Origin: Marinilabiliaceae bacterium UBA5488 | GTDB lineage: Bacteria > Bacteroidota > Bacteroidia > Bacteroidales > Marinilabiliaceae | Direction of reading: 5' to 3' | DNA: 64,000 nt | NCBI GenBank assembly: GCA_002427105.1 | Contig: DIPM01000024.1 | Coordinates: 49,709 to 113,708 of the forward strand | Part shown: in pieces, positions 18,225 to 28,208 of the stretch | How positions within the stretch are numbered: position 1 is the first letter of the stretch | Layout of the letters: each line of letters opens with the position of its first letter | The notes under the pieces: generated by a model | What the model saw: the letters and a program-made list of their open reading frames with translations, nothing else | What the model was told of the DNA's origin: nothing | The model's database searches: none | Program-made: the position numbers and the translations under genes

Positions 18225-20135
18225 TTAAAGGAGTACGTCCCCTGAAACCATAAACTTGCGGTATCTCTCGTTTTGCGGGTTGAATTCGGGGACCATTTCG
18301 CGCATACGGGCAACAACCATCTCTTCCGACTCATTATATATTGCCTCGAGCAGTTCTTTTACCTGCAAATTTGTAGTGTGATATTTGCACTGCTTAACGT
18401 TTGCAATCATAATTTTTTCGTGGTAGGTGGCTTTAGTATTCTCCTTAGATGCAAGCAGTTCTTCATAAAGCTTTTCACCCGGGCGAAGTCCGGTATAAAC
18501 AATATCTATATCTTCGCCCAACCTTAGACCCGACAGCTTAATCATTTTTTCGGCCATATCAGCAATTCGTACAGGTTCGCCCATATCAAAGACAAATATT
18601 TCTCCGCCGTTACCCATAAATGAGGCTTCCAGAACCAGTTGGCAGGCCTCCGGAATTGTCATAAAGTAGCGGGTTATCTCGGGATGTGTTACCGTAACCG
18701 GCCCTCCTTGTGCAATCTGCCGCTTGAATAGGGGTACCACCGAGCCATTTGAGCCCAGTACGTTGCCAAAACGGGTAGTTACAAAAGCTGTTTTTATATT
18801 GGGTATCTGCGACATTGATTGGATATAGAGCTCGCACACCCTCTTTGAAGCACCCATCACGTTGGTAGGATTTACCGCTTTATCGGTGCTGACCATAAGA
18901 AATTTTTCGACGCCAAACTCAACTGAGAGGTCGGCCATAATTTTTGAACCTCCGATGTTGACTCTTATGGCTTCGTAGGGTGCCTCTTCCATCATAGGCA
19001 CATGTTTGTAAGCGGCGGCGTTAAAAACGATTTGGGGTTTGTAGGTTTCGAACACCCTGTGCATCTGCTTGTAATTGGTGATGTCGGCCAGGACGGGTTT
19101 GAAAGGAGCATCAAAGTGGCGTAGAATTATCTCCTGTTGCAAATCATAGAGAGCCGATTCTGCCTGGTCAAGCATAATTATCTGTCTGACAGGGAAGCGC
19201 AAAAGCTGACGTACTATTTCTGAGCCAATGGAGCCTGCAGCCCCTGATACAAGGATGGTTTTATTATTCAGTCCTTCCATTATCCTGCGCTGGCTAAGAT
19301 GTATTTCATCCCGACCCAGAAGGTCATCGATACGAACGTCGCGTATCTGACTCATGTTGGAGATGCCGTTAACCCAGTTGCCTACAGATGGCATAACCTT
19401 AAGCTTCCAGCCCCGGTGCATACATTCGTCGGCTATAGTCTGCTTCTGTTTTGTTGAGATGGAAGGAAGCGCCAATATTACTTCCTCAATTTCATCCCAT
19501 TTTCGTCCGCCTGATAATATTTTTTCCCAGCTTAACACCGGCAAGGTGTTAAGGTCCATATTCCACTTGGAGGGCTCGTCGTCCACGAAGGCAATCACCT
19601 GGTAAGGACTTTCTTTGTCGTTACGGATGGCTTCGAGAGTTATCAAGGCCAGGTCGCCTGTCCCGTATATAACAGTGGCCACCGAGCCCTTATTGGAGGT
19701 GAGGTAGGCGTAAGTTTCGCGGACAACCAGTCTGAATCCAAAGCAGAAAAATACCACCAGCACAAAATGCAGCATTAATACCAGACGGGGAACCATGGCA
19801 TAATCAGGGTTTGCCAATCCTACCAGGGTGTGAAGCCCAAGTAATACAAGCAGAGCTGTGCCACAGGCAAAGGAAAGCATCCTGAGTTCAGAGAAGTTGG
19901 TATGTCTGATTACTCCTTTGTGAATCCTGAAGATGTAGAATGCAATGCCGTAAATTAGTATGACGTAGGTTCCGCCTCGAACGAATTCCCAGACTGAATA
20001 GGTGGGAAGCATAACATTAAGGCGCACGATATATGCTATCACGAAAGCGTTGGAGACAAGCATTAAATCAATAAGCATTATCCACCACGGTGAGATTATC
20101 CGTCCGTTAAATATTTTGAGTAAAAGTGCCTTCAT
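18225..20135 (-). CDS. FlaA1/CapD-type membrane nucleotide-sugar 4,6-dehydratase
   Basis: Converts a UDP-HexNAc to its 4-keto-6-deoxy form for surface glycan synthesis. From the ATG at 20135 the protein has 636 residues; the frame extends to a GTG at 20168 but MKALLLKIFNGR looks like the true start. Four membrane helices occupy the first ~110 residues. A CoA-binding-like Rossmann fold follows (GTGDLAL, about 155-161). The extended-SDR catalytic domain then begins with GAAGSIGSEIVRQLL and contains STDKAVNPTNVMGASKR, the CapD/FlaA1/PglF active-site segment, and YFMTIPEACQLV. It is a single gene here; the usual capsule cluster is not in the window. The nearby GT2/GT-C pair would fit the same surface glycan theme. 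Confidence 0.92.
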   Translation of the reverse strand: MKALLLKIFNGRIISPWWIMLIDLMLVSNAFVIAYIVRLNVMLPTYSVWEFVRGGTYVILIYGIAFYIFRIHKGVIRHTNFSELRMLSFACGTALLVLLGLHTLVGLANPDYAMVPRLVLMLHFVLVVFFCFGFRLVVRETYAYLTSNKGSVATVIYGTGDLALITLEAIRNDKESPYQVIAFVDDEPSKWNMDLNTLPVLSWEKILSGGRKWDEIEEVILALPSISTKQKQTIADECMHRGWKLKVMPSVGNWVNGISNMSQIRDVRIDDLLGRDEIHLSQRRIMEGLNNKTILVSGAAGSIGSEIVRQLLRFPVRQIIMLDQAESALYDLQQEIILRHFDAPFKPVLADITNYKQMHRVFETYKPQIVFNAAAYKHVPMMEEAPYEAIRVNIGGSKIMADLSVEFGVEKFLMVSTDKAVNPTNVMGASKRVCELYIQSMSQIPNIKTAFVTTRFGNVLGSNGSVVPLFKRQIAQGGPVTVTHPEITRYFMTIPEACQLVLEASFMGNGGEIFVFDMGEPVRIADMAEKMIKLSGLRLGEDIDIVYTGLRPGEKLYEELLASKENTKATYHEKIMIANVKQCKYHTTNLQVKELLEAIYNESEEMVVARMREMVPEFNPQNERYRKFMVSGDVLL

Positions 20136-20288
20136 TATTTGGGATAAATGATGCTGTGAACTCTCCACAGAAAATCTCTGAGTTAATTCACGCGTCCAAA
20201 TATCCGATATAAGAAAAGGAAATTCAATTTAATTTTTACCAGCATCTTTGTATTTTCCACGAACACCTGATTATTGACAACGACGGGT

Positions 20289-23200
20289 TTACTCTTCGCT
20301 GCTTTCGCTGTCTTCAGGTTTTTTTGCAAAGATACGCTTGTATTTGCGTATTAGCTCGTTAAGCTTGTTGAACTCCTCCTTGAAGGATAAGCCAATTCCC
20401 TGAGTTGTTGGCGAGGATTCATAAATGAGATCTTCGTTGGAGCGGGTGTAAGCCCGGGCTCGCAGGGTGCCGCTACGGTTAAGCTTAATGTCAAGGTCGA
20501 AATCGCCGACCATTTTACTGGTGTTGGTCTGATATTTCCCATAACCCACGTTTCCATTGATAGTTACGCGGTTATTGAAGACCTGCTTTGATGCAGCAAC
20601 TTCAAACTCATCACTCGTTATATTGTCTCCCGGTCGATAGGCTAGGCCTACGTCAAAGTCGAAGTCGTCGGTCAGAGTGCTTATCCAGCGGCTGATTTGT
20701 GATGATAACATTTCAGTGGTAGTGACCAGGGCTGCATTTTCCGAACGTAGCGATGAGTTATTATCGACGCGCAGATGCTCGGGTGGGTAAAATCTGTTGA
20801 GTACAAGCAGGGATAGAACTTGTCGGTTGAGCTCTTCCTCTGAGGTGATATAGCCAAGTACCAAGGCTTCCAGGCTCTCGTCGAGCGTGGGCATTTCAAG
20901 TCCGAATTTGATCGAGGGCTGTTGCAGCATATCGCTAAGCATAAGGTTGGTATGAATTTGAACCCTGCGTTGCAAATCGGATGTTGAGCCCGATTCAACG
21001 CTGGTCATCGGGTCAATAAGGTCGCCAAGCGATGCCCTCAGCTTGTAAACGGCTGTGATATCTATTTCGGCATTGTAGGGACTACCCTGCCACTTAACTG
21101 TTCCGCCCTGATTGATGGTGAATCGTTTGTTTATAAGGTTCTGCAATGAGAATAGATACTCTCCTTCCTGGATAGTGTAATCGCCGAAGAAACGAACATT
21201 CCCCTGACGGTCAATCATTATTTGAATATTGCCATCTCCCTGGCTACGAAGAATATCACCTATGCGCTCATCAAAAATAATCTGAACTTCCACATCCGGA
21301 GTTACTTCTACGTTTATATTGATAGCTGCCCCGTTAACATTGACCTTATACTCCTGATTAGCTGCCGGGGAGCTTCCGTCGTCTATCAAAGTATTATTAT
21401 TGTTTGTAAATCGAATGAAATTACTCTCCCTGGCGGTTTCTGCGGAACGTATAGGTATGAAAAATCTGGAATTGGGCATTGTACGCCCGTTAATATCAAT
21501 ATTTACATTGCTGGTATTTCCGGTAACCGTCATGTTGCCGCTTCCGTTAATAGTGCCGTAATAGTAGGGGTTGTCAGACAGCCGGGTGTTAAGTAGCTCC
21601 ATATTATTGGCATCCAGGCGCAAATTGAAAATCAGATCTTTATATGAGCCGTTATGGTATATTGACCCGCGGAACTTCCCTTTGTGGTTATTACGATCGC
21701 TAAGCGTCATATTTCTAAAACGAATTTCGTTAGGGAAAAAGGATACAGAATCCTTTATCTGGTACTTTGACTTTAGAAAATCTACGCCGAAGCTCCCGTC
21801 GTCCAATTGTACTTTGCCCGTTAGGTAGGGCTGTGACAGTGGCCCTTTGAAGTACATACGACCGGAGGCGTAGCCCTTGAAGTCCTGCAATACCTTATGA
21901 ATGAAAGGGTCTAAGAATCCTATGCTAAAACGGTTCAAATCCAGGCTGAAGTCAAGGTTGCGCTTGTCGGGGTTGAACTCACCATCGCCCCTAAGCAGAA
22001 TTTCGCCATCCTTATTCAGGAGTGCTTTAACCTCCATAACTTCATCCTCTCTGTTCCATTTGCTGTCGATATTGAAGGTGCCGTATTTTACATTGTTGAA
22101 AACAAAGTCGCGGATTGCTACATCAGCAGTGAGGAGCGGATCCCTGTAGTAGTCGCTAAGCCTAAGCGTGCCGTCAATATTGCCTCCAAAGGAGATTTTG
22201 CCCATGTCATTTCCCCGTAGGAAGTGGTCTGTCTGCATCCTGTTAAAGACCAAAAGCAGGCCGTCATCGGCCTCTTTATGCAGGAAGCCGTTGAGTGAAA
22301 CAAATTCGCCGTTTTGCTCTATTCGGAAATCCTTGATGCTCATTCCTTCAGGGTAGAAATTGGCTTCCGACTGGCTGATGTGCCATGTGCTGTCGGCAAT
22401 AATTATTGACGAAGGGTGCATCCTTACTTTAGTTCTGCGCTTGTTGTTGCTATCCAGGCTGAAACCTGTAGTTGTATATAAGGCGCCACTATAAGTAATA
22501 AGCTCCCAGTTGTTCCAAAACATATTGGTAATAAGCGTGTCGGAGGCGGCAGTTTGATGAATGGAAAAGTTGAGAAGGTCGATAAAGTTGCCTACCCTGA
22601 ATTTTTCCGCCCTTGTAATAATTGAGAGCTTGTTTTCACCGTTAGCGCCGCCTTTGGCTACGAGGCCTTCGGCACTGATGTTTTTGTAGTTCAGATGGTC
22701 AACAGCCATATCAAGGGTCAGGAGTGGCGGGTCAGATCTGAAGTGGCCGCTGATGTATCCTTCGTCGGCCATGTCGAGTTGGGGAACAAATATTGCGGCT
22801 ATTTTATTCATCTTTTTCAGCCTGATGTCAAATTCAAAATCATTGCCTTTCCCGATAAGAGGATATTTGTTGTCTGTATTATATGAAGGAAGGTAGTTGT
22901 CGATAAAATTCCGCAGCGTTCCCCCCAGGTTGCGAAACATATATTTGCCTGTTACTTCGCCGTCGGCAAAGAGGGAGTTGAGAGTAAGCTTTTTAATATC
23001 ACCTTCGCGAACGGCTCTTATTGCTATTGAGTCGAAGTCGATAGAGGCTTCGGGCGTAAAAAGCAGCCCTTCCTTAATGACAATCTCCCCGATCAGATCG
23101 TCCAGATTGTCGCCGCTGAAATTTGTTTCAACAACTGCGGAAAGCACACTTTCCTTTAATTCAGGTAAAATATGCAGCCTGTCAAGCTGTGCGTTACTAA

Positions 23201-24692
23201 CGGCTGCCATGAAGTCGAAGTGAGGCACCTTGCCCGCCATATCCACCTTCCCGATAAAATCTAAAGCACCGTTGGGGTCATTGAGCCTTACGCTTCCATC
23301 AAATTTCTGGTAGGTATGCAGTCCCTGAACTGAAATGTTTTGATATAAATAATCATTAAGCTCCATTTCGGAGAGCATCCCATCGAGAATAATAAAGTAA
23401 TCCTTTGGCGAGCTGCGGCTGCCGCTTACTTCCATGTCGAGCGATATCTTTCCAAGTGAGGGCTCAGCATTTAGCAACTTCCCCAGTTCAAAGTCTTTGG
23501 TGGCAAGTAGTCCGCCAAATAGTAAGCGCCCATCTTTCTCAATTTTAATCCCGATATCAGTGCTTAGCTCTCCCAAGTTTGAGGTAAAGGAGCCGTAGGC
23601 TACCAGATTGTTGATGAAACCAGTTATATTACCCGAATAGCGTATAGTTTCGAGTTGGCGGAAAGATTCCGGCATTATTGGCCTTGTGCCCTCGATAAGT
23701 AATTCTATGTCAGGGATATTAGTCTCAAGGCCGTCAATATCCATATATAGGAAAGCCTCGTTAAAATTGGAGAGTCCGGAGATGTCGAAAGAGGCTCTGA
23801 AAGAGGAATTCTGTCCAAAAGCCGCTTTTATTTCCCTTCCCTTTAAATTGTCGAGCGAGCCGAAGATGGTTCCCGAAAGGCTGATAGGACTCTCGAGCAA
23901 TGGAAACGATGGGTAGTAGGCATGAACCTCTTCGGAAGAAATCAAAATATTGTTTATCCTCCCGCTGAAAGGTACGTCGTAACCTGAAATTTCGGTTGTA
24001 CCCAGAGGCAGTTCAACAGCTTCAAAGTCGAAAAGTGATTTCGCCGTTCGGAATGATAACTTGTCTATTACGATTTTATCTTCAGCTACATAGCCTGTGC
24101 TTTTAAATCCTTCAACAAGCAGTCCGGAAGCTTCCCGCAGAGAAAACTCCGATACGGCGAAAGCTATGGCCTCGCCAATGGGAGATGTACGTTTAATCTT
24201 AATGTTCAGACCTGTAAACAGAAGCTTGTCGGCAGCTATCTCGGGGTTGTCAAAGATGCTGTGTGATATGGCAAGCTTGCCGTTTTCTATTGAGAAATTA
24301 TCAATGGAATAGAGCCATTTTGCCGAGTCGCTGCGGCTTCCGCCGAGCGAGTCGAGGAGGAAGGAAAAGTTCATGCGCTCTTCATGCTGATAAAGATTGA
24401 TGAAGGGCTCTACAAATTTTGCATCCTTTAGATAGAGATGTTTTTTTCGTATTGAAAAATTATCGATGCCGGCTCTTACCTTTTCGGCATAGAATAGGGT
24501 GTCTTGTTGCTGGTCGAGCAGCAAAAAGCCGTTTAGCCTGATTCCGGCAAAGGGTAGTATGCTTACTCTTTCTATGCTAATGGTGCTGTTCAGGTCGGTA
24601 GATAAGCGGGAGGTAACAACTCTTACAATAGCTGTTTGAACCGTGGGAATCATCAAAATAAGAGAACTTAGTACCGGCAGGCCTGCCAGCAC
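20289..24692 (-). CDS. TamB-like (DUF490/AsmA superfamily) translocation and assembly protein, copy 1
   Basis: A very large inner-membrane-anchored periplasmic protein that likely bridges to the outer membrane, as TamB does for outer-membrane protein or lipid traffic. Counted from GTG 24692 it has 1467 residues. Most of the chain is the repetitive amphipathic beta-strand pattern of the AsmA/TamB taco fold. The C-terminal TamB domain (about 1080-1400) contains LQNLINKRFTINQGGTVKW, characteristic of the family. The start is uncertain: no ATG exists between the upstream stop (24750-24752) and the anchor helix. GTG 24692 lies inside that helix; ATT at 24749 would give a complete Lys-rich n-region plus helix (1486 residues). 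It is divergent from tsaD, an order I know from other Bacteroidota. No TamA partner is adjacent to this copy. Confidence 0.88.
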   Translation of the reverse strand: MLAGLPVLSSLILMIPTVQTAIVRVVTSRLSTDLNSTISIERVSILPFAGIRLNGFLLLDQQQDTLFYAEKVRAGIDNFSIRKKHLYLKDAKFVEPFINLYQHEERMNFSFLLDSLGGSRSDSAKWLYSIDNFSIENGKLAISHSIFDNPEIAADKLLFTGLNIKIKRTSPIGEAIAFAVSEFSLREASGLLVEGFKSTGYVAEDKIVIDKLSFRTAKSLFDFEAVELPLGTTEISGYDVPFSGRINNILISSEEVHAYYPSFPLLESPISLSGTIFGSLDNLKGREIKAAFGQNSSFRASFDISGLSNFNEAFLYMDIDGLETNIPDIELLIEGTRPIMPESFRQLETIRYSGNITGFINNLVAYGSFTSNLGELSTDIGIKIEKDGRLLFGGLLATKDFELGKLLNAEPSLGKISLDMEVSGSRSSPKDYFIILDGMLSEMELNDYLYQNISVQGLHTYQKFDGSVRLNDPNGALDFIGKVDMAGKVPHFDFMAAVSNAQLDRLHILPELKESVLSAVVETNFSGDNLDDLIGEIVIKEGLLFTPEASIDFDSIAIRAVREGDIKKLTLNSLFADGEVTGKYMFRNLGGTLRNFIDNYLPSYNTDNKYPLIGKGNDFEFDIRLKKMNKIAAIFVPQLDMADEGYISGHFRSDPPLLTLDMAVDHLNYKNISAEGLVAKGGANGENKLSIITRAEKFRVGNFIDLLNFSIHQTAASDTLITNMFWNNWELITYSGALYTTTGFSLDSNNKRRTKVRMHPSSIIIADSTWHISQSEANFYPEGMSIKDFRIEQNGEFVSLNGFLHKEADDGLLLVFNRMQTDHFLRGNDMGKISFGGNIDGTLRLSDYYRDPLLTADVAIRDFVFNNVKYGTFNIDSKWNREDEVMEVKALLNKDGEILLRGDGEFNPDKRNLDFSLDLNRFSIGFLDPFIHKVLQDFKGYASGRMYFKGPLSQPYLTGKVQLDDGSFGVDFLKSKYQIKDSVSFFPNEIRFRNMTLSDRNNHKGKFRGSIYHNGSYKDLIFNLRLDANNMELLNTRLSDNPYYYGTINGSGNMTVTGNTSNVNIDINGRTMPNSRFFIPIRSAETARESNFIRFTNNNNTLIDDGSSPAANQEYKVNVNGAAININVEVTPDVEVQIIFDERIGDILRSQGDGNIQIMIDRQGNVRFFGDYTIQEGEYLFSLQNLINKRFTINQGGTVKWQGSPYNAEIDITAVYKLRASLGDLIDPMTSVESGSTSDLQRRVQIHTNLMLSDMLQQPSIKFGLEMPTLDESLEALVLGYITSEEELNRQVLSLLVLNRFYPPEHLRVDNNSSLRSENAALVTTTEMLSSQISRWISTLTDDFDFDVGLAYRPGDNITSDEFEVAASKQVFNNRVTINGNVGYGKYQTNTSKMVGDFDLDIKLNRSGTLRARAYTRSNEDLIYESSPTTQGIGLSFKEEFNKLNELIRKYKRIFAKKPEDSESSEE

Positions 24693-24781
24693 TATAAATA
24701 TGATAATTAATATTTTCTCTAATTTTTTGATAATTTTGTCGTTTTGAATTTAAACTAATGTACAAGTCAGAGCTCTGCCTG

Positions 24782-24789
24782 CAAAAATA
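24782..24789 (-). promoter_or_regulatory. -7 box upstream of TamB-like gene 1
   Basis: CAAAAATA on the plus strand reads TATTTTTG on the minus strand, a TAnnTTTG match. The predicted start near 24775 leaves about 25 nt to the ATT at 24749. No -33 TTG at normal spacing. Confidence 0.4.
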
Positions 24790-24895
24790 AGCAACTTAAG
24801 AACAATAAACAGGGACTTGGGGGCAGGTTTATCATAAAAATATCAGGGTGACGATTATATGCAATTAGCAGATAAAAATCAGACAAATAAGCCTT

Positions 24896-25912
24896 ATGTC
24901 AATAATAATTTTAGGAATAGAATCATCGTGCGACGATACCTCTGCATCTATCATCAAAAATGATACCATTCTTAGCAATGTGATAGCCGGACAGAAGGTG
25001 CATGAAGAGTACGGAGGGGTGGTTCCCGAGCTTGCATCGCGTGCACATCAGCAGAATGTTATTCCTGTTGTTGACAAGGCTCTCAGGGATGCAGGGCTGC
25101 GACCTGAGGATGTCAATGCAGTGGCCTTTACCCGCGGCCCCGGACTGATGGGTTCTTTGCTTGTGGGGGCTTCATTTGCCAAAGGCTTTGCACTGGCTCG
25201 CAGGCTTCCCTTAATAGCTGTTGACCATCTACAGGCACATGTGTTGGCAAACTTTATTCAGGAAGCGGGAAATCCAAAAGCCGTGCCTTCCTTTCCTTTT
25301 CTATGCCTGCTGGTGTCGGGCGGCAATAGTCAGATAATTGAGGTCAGGAGCCATCTGGACATGGAGATTATAGGGCATACCATCGATGATGCTGCCGGCG
25401 AAGCCTTTGATAAGTGCGCAAAAGTTATGGGCTTTCCTTATCCCGGCGGTCCTTTTATTGACAAGTATGCCCGTGAGGGTAATAGTGAGGCATTTGAGTT
25501 TAGCAAACCTCGGATTGAGGAATATAACTACAGTTTTAGTGGCTTGAAGACTTCTTTTCTGTACTTTTTGCGAGATAGGATAAAGGAAGATGCCGGGTTT
25601 ATTGAGAATAACAAAGCGGATCTTTGTGCTTCATTGCAAAAGACAATAGTAGATATATTGATGGAAAAGTTGATTAAGGCCTCCAAAGAAAGAGGAATTA
25701 AAGAGGTGGCGCTGGCCGGAGGGGTGTCGGCCAATAGCGCCTTGCGCAAGGCCATTGAGACTGCCTCCTTGCAGTTGGGATGGAAAAGCTATATCCCAAA
25801 AATGGTCTATACCACCGACAACGCGGCCATGGTTGCCATTGTGGGATATTATAAGTTTCTTGCGGGTGACTTTGCCACTCAGGATGTGGTGCCCTATGCC
25901 CGCCAGGCATAA
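24896..25912 (+). CDS. tsaD: tRNA N6-adenosine threonylcarbamoyltransferase TsaD
   Basis: Transfers the threonylcarbamoyl group from TC-AMP to A37 of ANN-decoding tRNAs, with TsaB and TsaE as partners in bacteria (neither is in the window). The 338-residue length is standard. The ASKHA fold begins with ILGIESSCDDTSASI. Metal-binding His111 and His115 are seen in DHLQAHVLA at the same numbering as in E. coli. The ATP-binding LLVSGGNSQI, GEAFDKCAKVMG and ALAGGVSANSALR segments are intact, and TDNAAM near the C-terminus supplies the third metal ligand (Asp). It is divergent from the TamB-like gene, separated by a 200-base intergenic region. Confidence 0.97.
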   Translation: MSIIILGIESSCDDTSASIIKNDTILSNVIAGQKVHEEYGGVVPELASRAHQQNVIPVVDKALRDAGLRPEDVNAVAFTRGPGLMGSLLVGASFAKGFALARRLPLIAVDHLQAHVLANFIQEAGNPKAVPSFPFLCLLVSGGNSQIIEVRSHLDMEIIGHTIDDAAGEAFDKCAKVMGFPYPGGPFIDKYAREGNSEAFEFSKPRIEEYNYSFSGLKTSFLYFLRDRIKEDAGFIENNKADLCASLQKTIVDILMEKLIKASKERGIKEVALAGGVSANSALRKAIETASLQLGWKSYIPKMVYTTDNAAMVAIVGYYKFLAGDFATQDVVPYARQA

Positions 25913-26016
25913 AGTGATTTAGAATAATTCTTTGGAATAAAATTTGTACTATATACTATTCGTAGTGCATTTTTCATAAATTAGCGCGATAAATTAACCA
26001 ATAACAGAAATCGATT

Positions 26017-26715
26017 ATGAATCCTTTTTTGATGATACAGGCAGCCGGACAAGTTGTAGATGCTCCTCTTGAAGGTGAAGAGCTTGCTGAAAAAAGCATT
26101 GACTTGATAGAATTGACTATGATGGGAGGATGGATAATGTATCCATTATTGTTTATGTCAGTGATAGCCATTTATATATTTATTGAACGCTATATTGTGC
26201 TTAGGCGTGCTTCTAATATAGACACAACTTTTATCAACAGAATCAGGGATTATATCCATGACGGGAAAATTGATTCTGCGCTGGCTCTGTGCCGTTCAAA
26301 CAATCATCCGGTTTCACGTATGATTGAAAAAGGTGTGTCGCGTATCGGGCGTCCTTTGAGTGACGTGAATGCAGCAATTGAAAATGTTGGCAACCTGGAA
26401 GTAGCCTCCCTTGAGAAAGGACTTACTACTCTGGCTTCTATCGCCGGGGGCGCTCCAATGTTAGGGTTCCTGGGTACTGTAATAGGTATGGTTATTTCCT
26501 TTTGGGAAATGGCCAATTCAGGGGCTAATATTGTGATTTCGCAACTTGCGGGAGGTATCTACACTGCTTTGATAACCACTGTTGGCGGCCTAATCGTTGG
26601 CATTCTGGCTTATTTTGCCTACAATATTCTGGTATCAAGGGTTCAGAAGGTAGTATTTAATATGGAGGCACAGACCATGGAGTTTATGGATGTTTTGTAC
26701 GAACCGGCACGTTAA
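26017..26715 (+). CDS. exbB: MotA/TolQ/ExbB proton channel protein
   Basis: The proton-conducting subunit of a TonB or Tol energy-transducing complex in the inner membrane. At 232 residues it has three transmembrane helices, at about 35-60, 140-165 and 182-205, with a cytoplasmic loop between the first two. The MotA_TolQ_ExbB signature is visible in LEKGLTTLASIAGGAPMLG followed by LGTVIGMV. The gene is first of three (exbB-exbD-tonB) with 11- and 1-base gaps. ExbB and TolQ cannot be separated by sequence alone; the absence of TolB and Pal genes next door favours the Exb/Ton assignment. Confidence 0.92.
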   Translation: MNPFLMIQAAGQVVDAPLEGEELAEKSIDLIELTMMGGWIMYPLLFMSVIAIYIFIERYIVLRRASNIDTTFINRIRDYIHDGKIDSALALCRSNNHPVSRMIEKGVSRIGRPLSDVNAAIENVGNLEVASLEKGLTTLASIAGGAPMLGFLGTVIGMVISFWEMANSGANIVISQLAGGIYTALITTVGGLIVGILAYFAYNILVSRVQKVVFNMEAQTMEFMDVLYEPAR

Positions 26716-26726
26716 ACTAAATTACA

Positions 26727-27119
26727 ATGGCTTTAAAACGCAGAAATATAGTAAACCCATCGTTTAGTATGTCATCGATGACTGACATTGTCTTTTTGTT
26801 GCTTATATTTTTTATGATTACATCGACCTTGGTGAGTCCAAATGCCATCAAACTGATGCTTCCGCAAAGCACTCAGCAGACTTCTGCTAAGGCTGTTACA
26901 AGTGTCTCGATAACGCAAAATCTAAACTATTATATTGAGTCGCGCCGTGTCAGTTTTAATCAGCTCGAAGCTGCTTTGCAGGAAAGGATAGGTGATAAAA
27001 TCGATGTGTATATTTCTTTGCATGTGGACGAGAATGTTCCCATGAAAGAAGTGGTAAAAGTTATGAATATAGCCAAGAATAATGATTATAAGGTGATATT
27101 GGCTACCAGAGCGAGATAG
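26727..27119 (+). CDS. exbD: ExbD/TolR biopolymer transport protein
   Basis: A 130-residue partner of the ExbB channel. One transmembrane helix (about 18-37) contains the essential Asp20 in SMTDIVFLLLIFF, the residue that carries protons in ExbD/TolR. The periplasmic domain (about 60-128) has the family fold, ending in VMNIAKNNDYKVILATRAR. The stop (TAG) is one base before the next start, so translation is coupled to the TonB-like gene. Like its neighbours, it could be called TolR by homology; the operon context leaves both open. Confidence 0.92.
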   Translation: MALKRRNIVNPSFSMSSMTDIVFLLLIFFMITSTLVSPNAIKLMLPQSTQQTSAKAVTSVSITQNLNYYIESRRVSFNQLEAALQERIGDKIDVYISLHVDENVPMKEVVKVMNIAKNNDYKVILATRAR

Positions 27120-27120
27120 T

Positions 27121-28038
27121 ATGGATGAGAGGAAAAGTGATAAGACTTTCGGAGTTATAGGCGCCCTTCTGTTTCATGTGGCGCTGCTGTTGGTGCTTGT
27201 TTTAGTAAGCCTGACCAGCATACCGCCCGAAGAGGAGGGAATACTTGTTGCTTTGGGTGATTCGCCCACGGGCATGGGGTCTTCTATCCCGACCCGCTCA
27301 GCTGCCCCATCGCAGGTGTCAACTCCTCCTCCATCTCAGGAGGCAGCTCCACCGCAGCCGGCGGCTTCTACACCAGCACCGGCCCGTCAGCAAGTATTAA
27401 CCCAAAAGAGCGAAGACGCCCCTGCAATCTCTGCCCAGGAGAAGGCTCGTAAAGATGCCGAAGTTAAGCGTCAGACAGAGGAAAGGAACCGTCAGGCCGA
27501 AGTGGAGCGCCAGAAGAAAGCAGAAGCTGAACGTCAGCGTCAGGCAGAGCTTGAACGTCAGCGAATCGAAGCAGAAGAGCGTCGGAAGCAAGAGGAACAG
27601 GCACGTCAGGCTGCGGAAGCACGTAAGGCTGTGGACGGTGCCTTTAGTAACAGTGGCGCAAATTCTCAGTCGGCCGGCGATACTCCCGGCTCCGGAACTC
27701 AGGGAAAGCTTACCGGAGACCCGAATGCGACCAGCCGCACAGGTAGCGGTAAGGGAGGTGAAGGTGTTTCTTTCAGTCTCGACGGACGAAGGTCCATAGG
27801 CGATTTGCCCAAACCGGAGAATAATAGCCAGGAATATGGCAAAGTAGTCGTGAAGATAACTGTGGATAGGAACGGAGTAGTGACTAAGGCCGAGCCTATC
27901 CAGAGGGGTACGACTACGCCGGACCTCTATTTGCAGAATGAAGCGAAGAAGGCAGCGCTAAAGGCACGCTTTAATGCTGATCCCAAGGCTACTGCTATCC
28001 AGGAGGGCACAATTACTTATATTTTCGAGCTAAATTAA
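27121..28038 (+). CDS. TonB/TolA-like energy transducer with long charged coiled coil
   Basis: A 305-residue inner-membrane anchored protein. The N-terminal helix (about 11-33) carries His19 in GALLFHVALLL, the equivalent of the conserved TonB/TolA Ser-x3-His. Residues about 55-100 are Pro/Ala/Ser-rich. Residues about 105-170 form a highly charged Glu/Arg/Gln/Ala coiled coil of the kind seen in TolA. A Gly/Ser/Thr-rich stretch (about 180-215) leads to the C-terminal TonB-like domain (about 230-305), with KVVVKITVDRNGVVTKAEP. The last residues ITYIFELN match the family ending. The mixture of a TolA-like rod and a TonB-like end is typical for Bacteroidota; it powers outer-membrane receptors or envelope constriction. 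Confidence 0.88.
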   Translation: MDERKSDKTFGVIGALLFHVALLLVLVLVSLTSIPPEEEGILVALGDSPTGMGSSIPTRSAAPSQVSTPPPSQEAAPPQPAASTPAPARQQVLTQKSEDAPAISAQEKARKDAEVKRQTEERNRQAEVERQKKAEAERQRQAELERQRIEAEERRKQEEQARQAAEARKAVDGAFSNSGANSQSAGDTPGSGTQGKLTGDPNATSRTGSGKGGEGVSFSLDGRRSIGDLPKPENNSQEYGKVVVKITVDRNGVVTKAEPIQRGTTTPDLYLQNEAKKAALKARFNADPKATAIQEGTITYIFELN

Positions 28039-28177
28039 GGGGCTTAGGCTAAAAAACTATTTGCCATTTTAATTTAAAGCATCCCGAATTAAGCGATGCG
28101 AGTTTTTCAGCTGACCTTAATTTTGAATTAATATAACCATAGTCTTGTTAATACGCTGTTAATGGTTAATTGTAATA

Positions 28178-28208
28178 TTGCTTTTCGCTGTTTGAGTGCT
28201 TATATTTG
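28178..28208 (+). promoter_or_regulatory. Promoter TTG-N20-TATATTTG in front of a non-coding stretch
   Basis: TTG at 28178-28180 and TATATTTG at 28201-28208 match both halves of the Bacteroidota consensus, with the usual spacing. No annotated gene follows on this strand for 3 kb, so it would drive the short unit ending at 28523. Confidence 0.6.

Noticed and set aside
24577..24765. Frame across the start of TamB-like gene 1
   Set aside because: Its sequence does not resemble a TamB N-terminus, whereas the TamB frame itself continues upstream with a suitable anchor.
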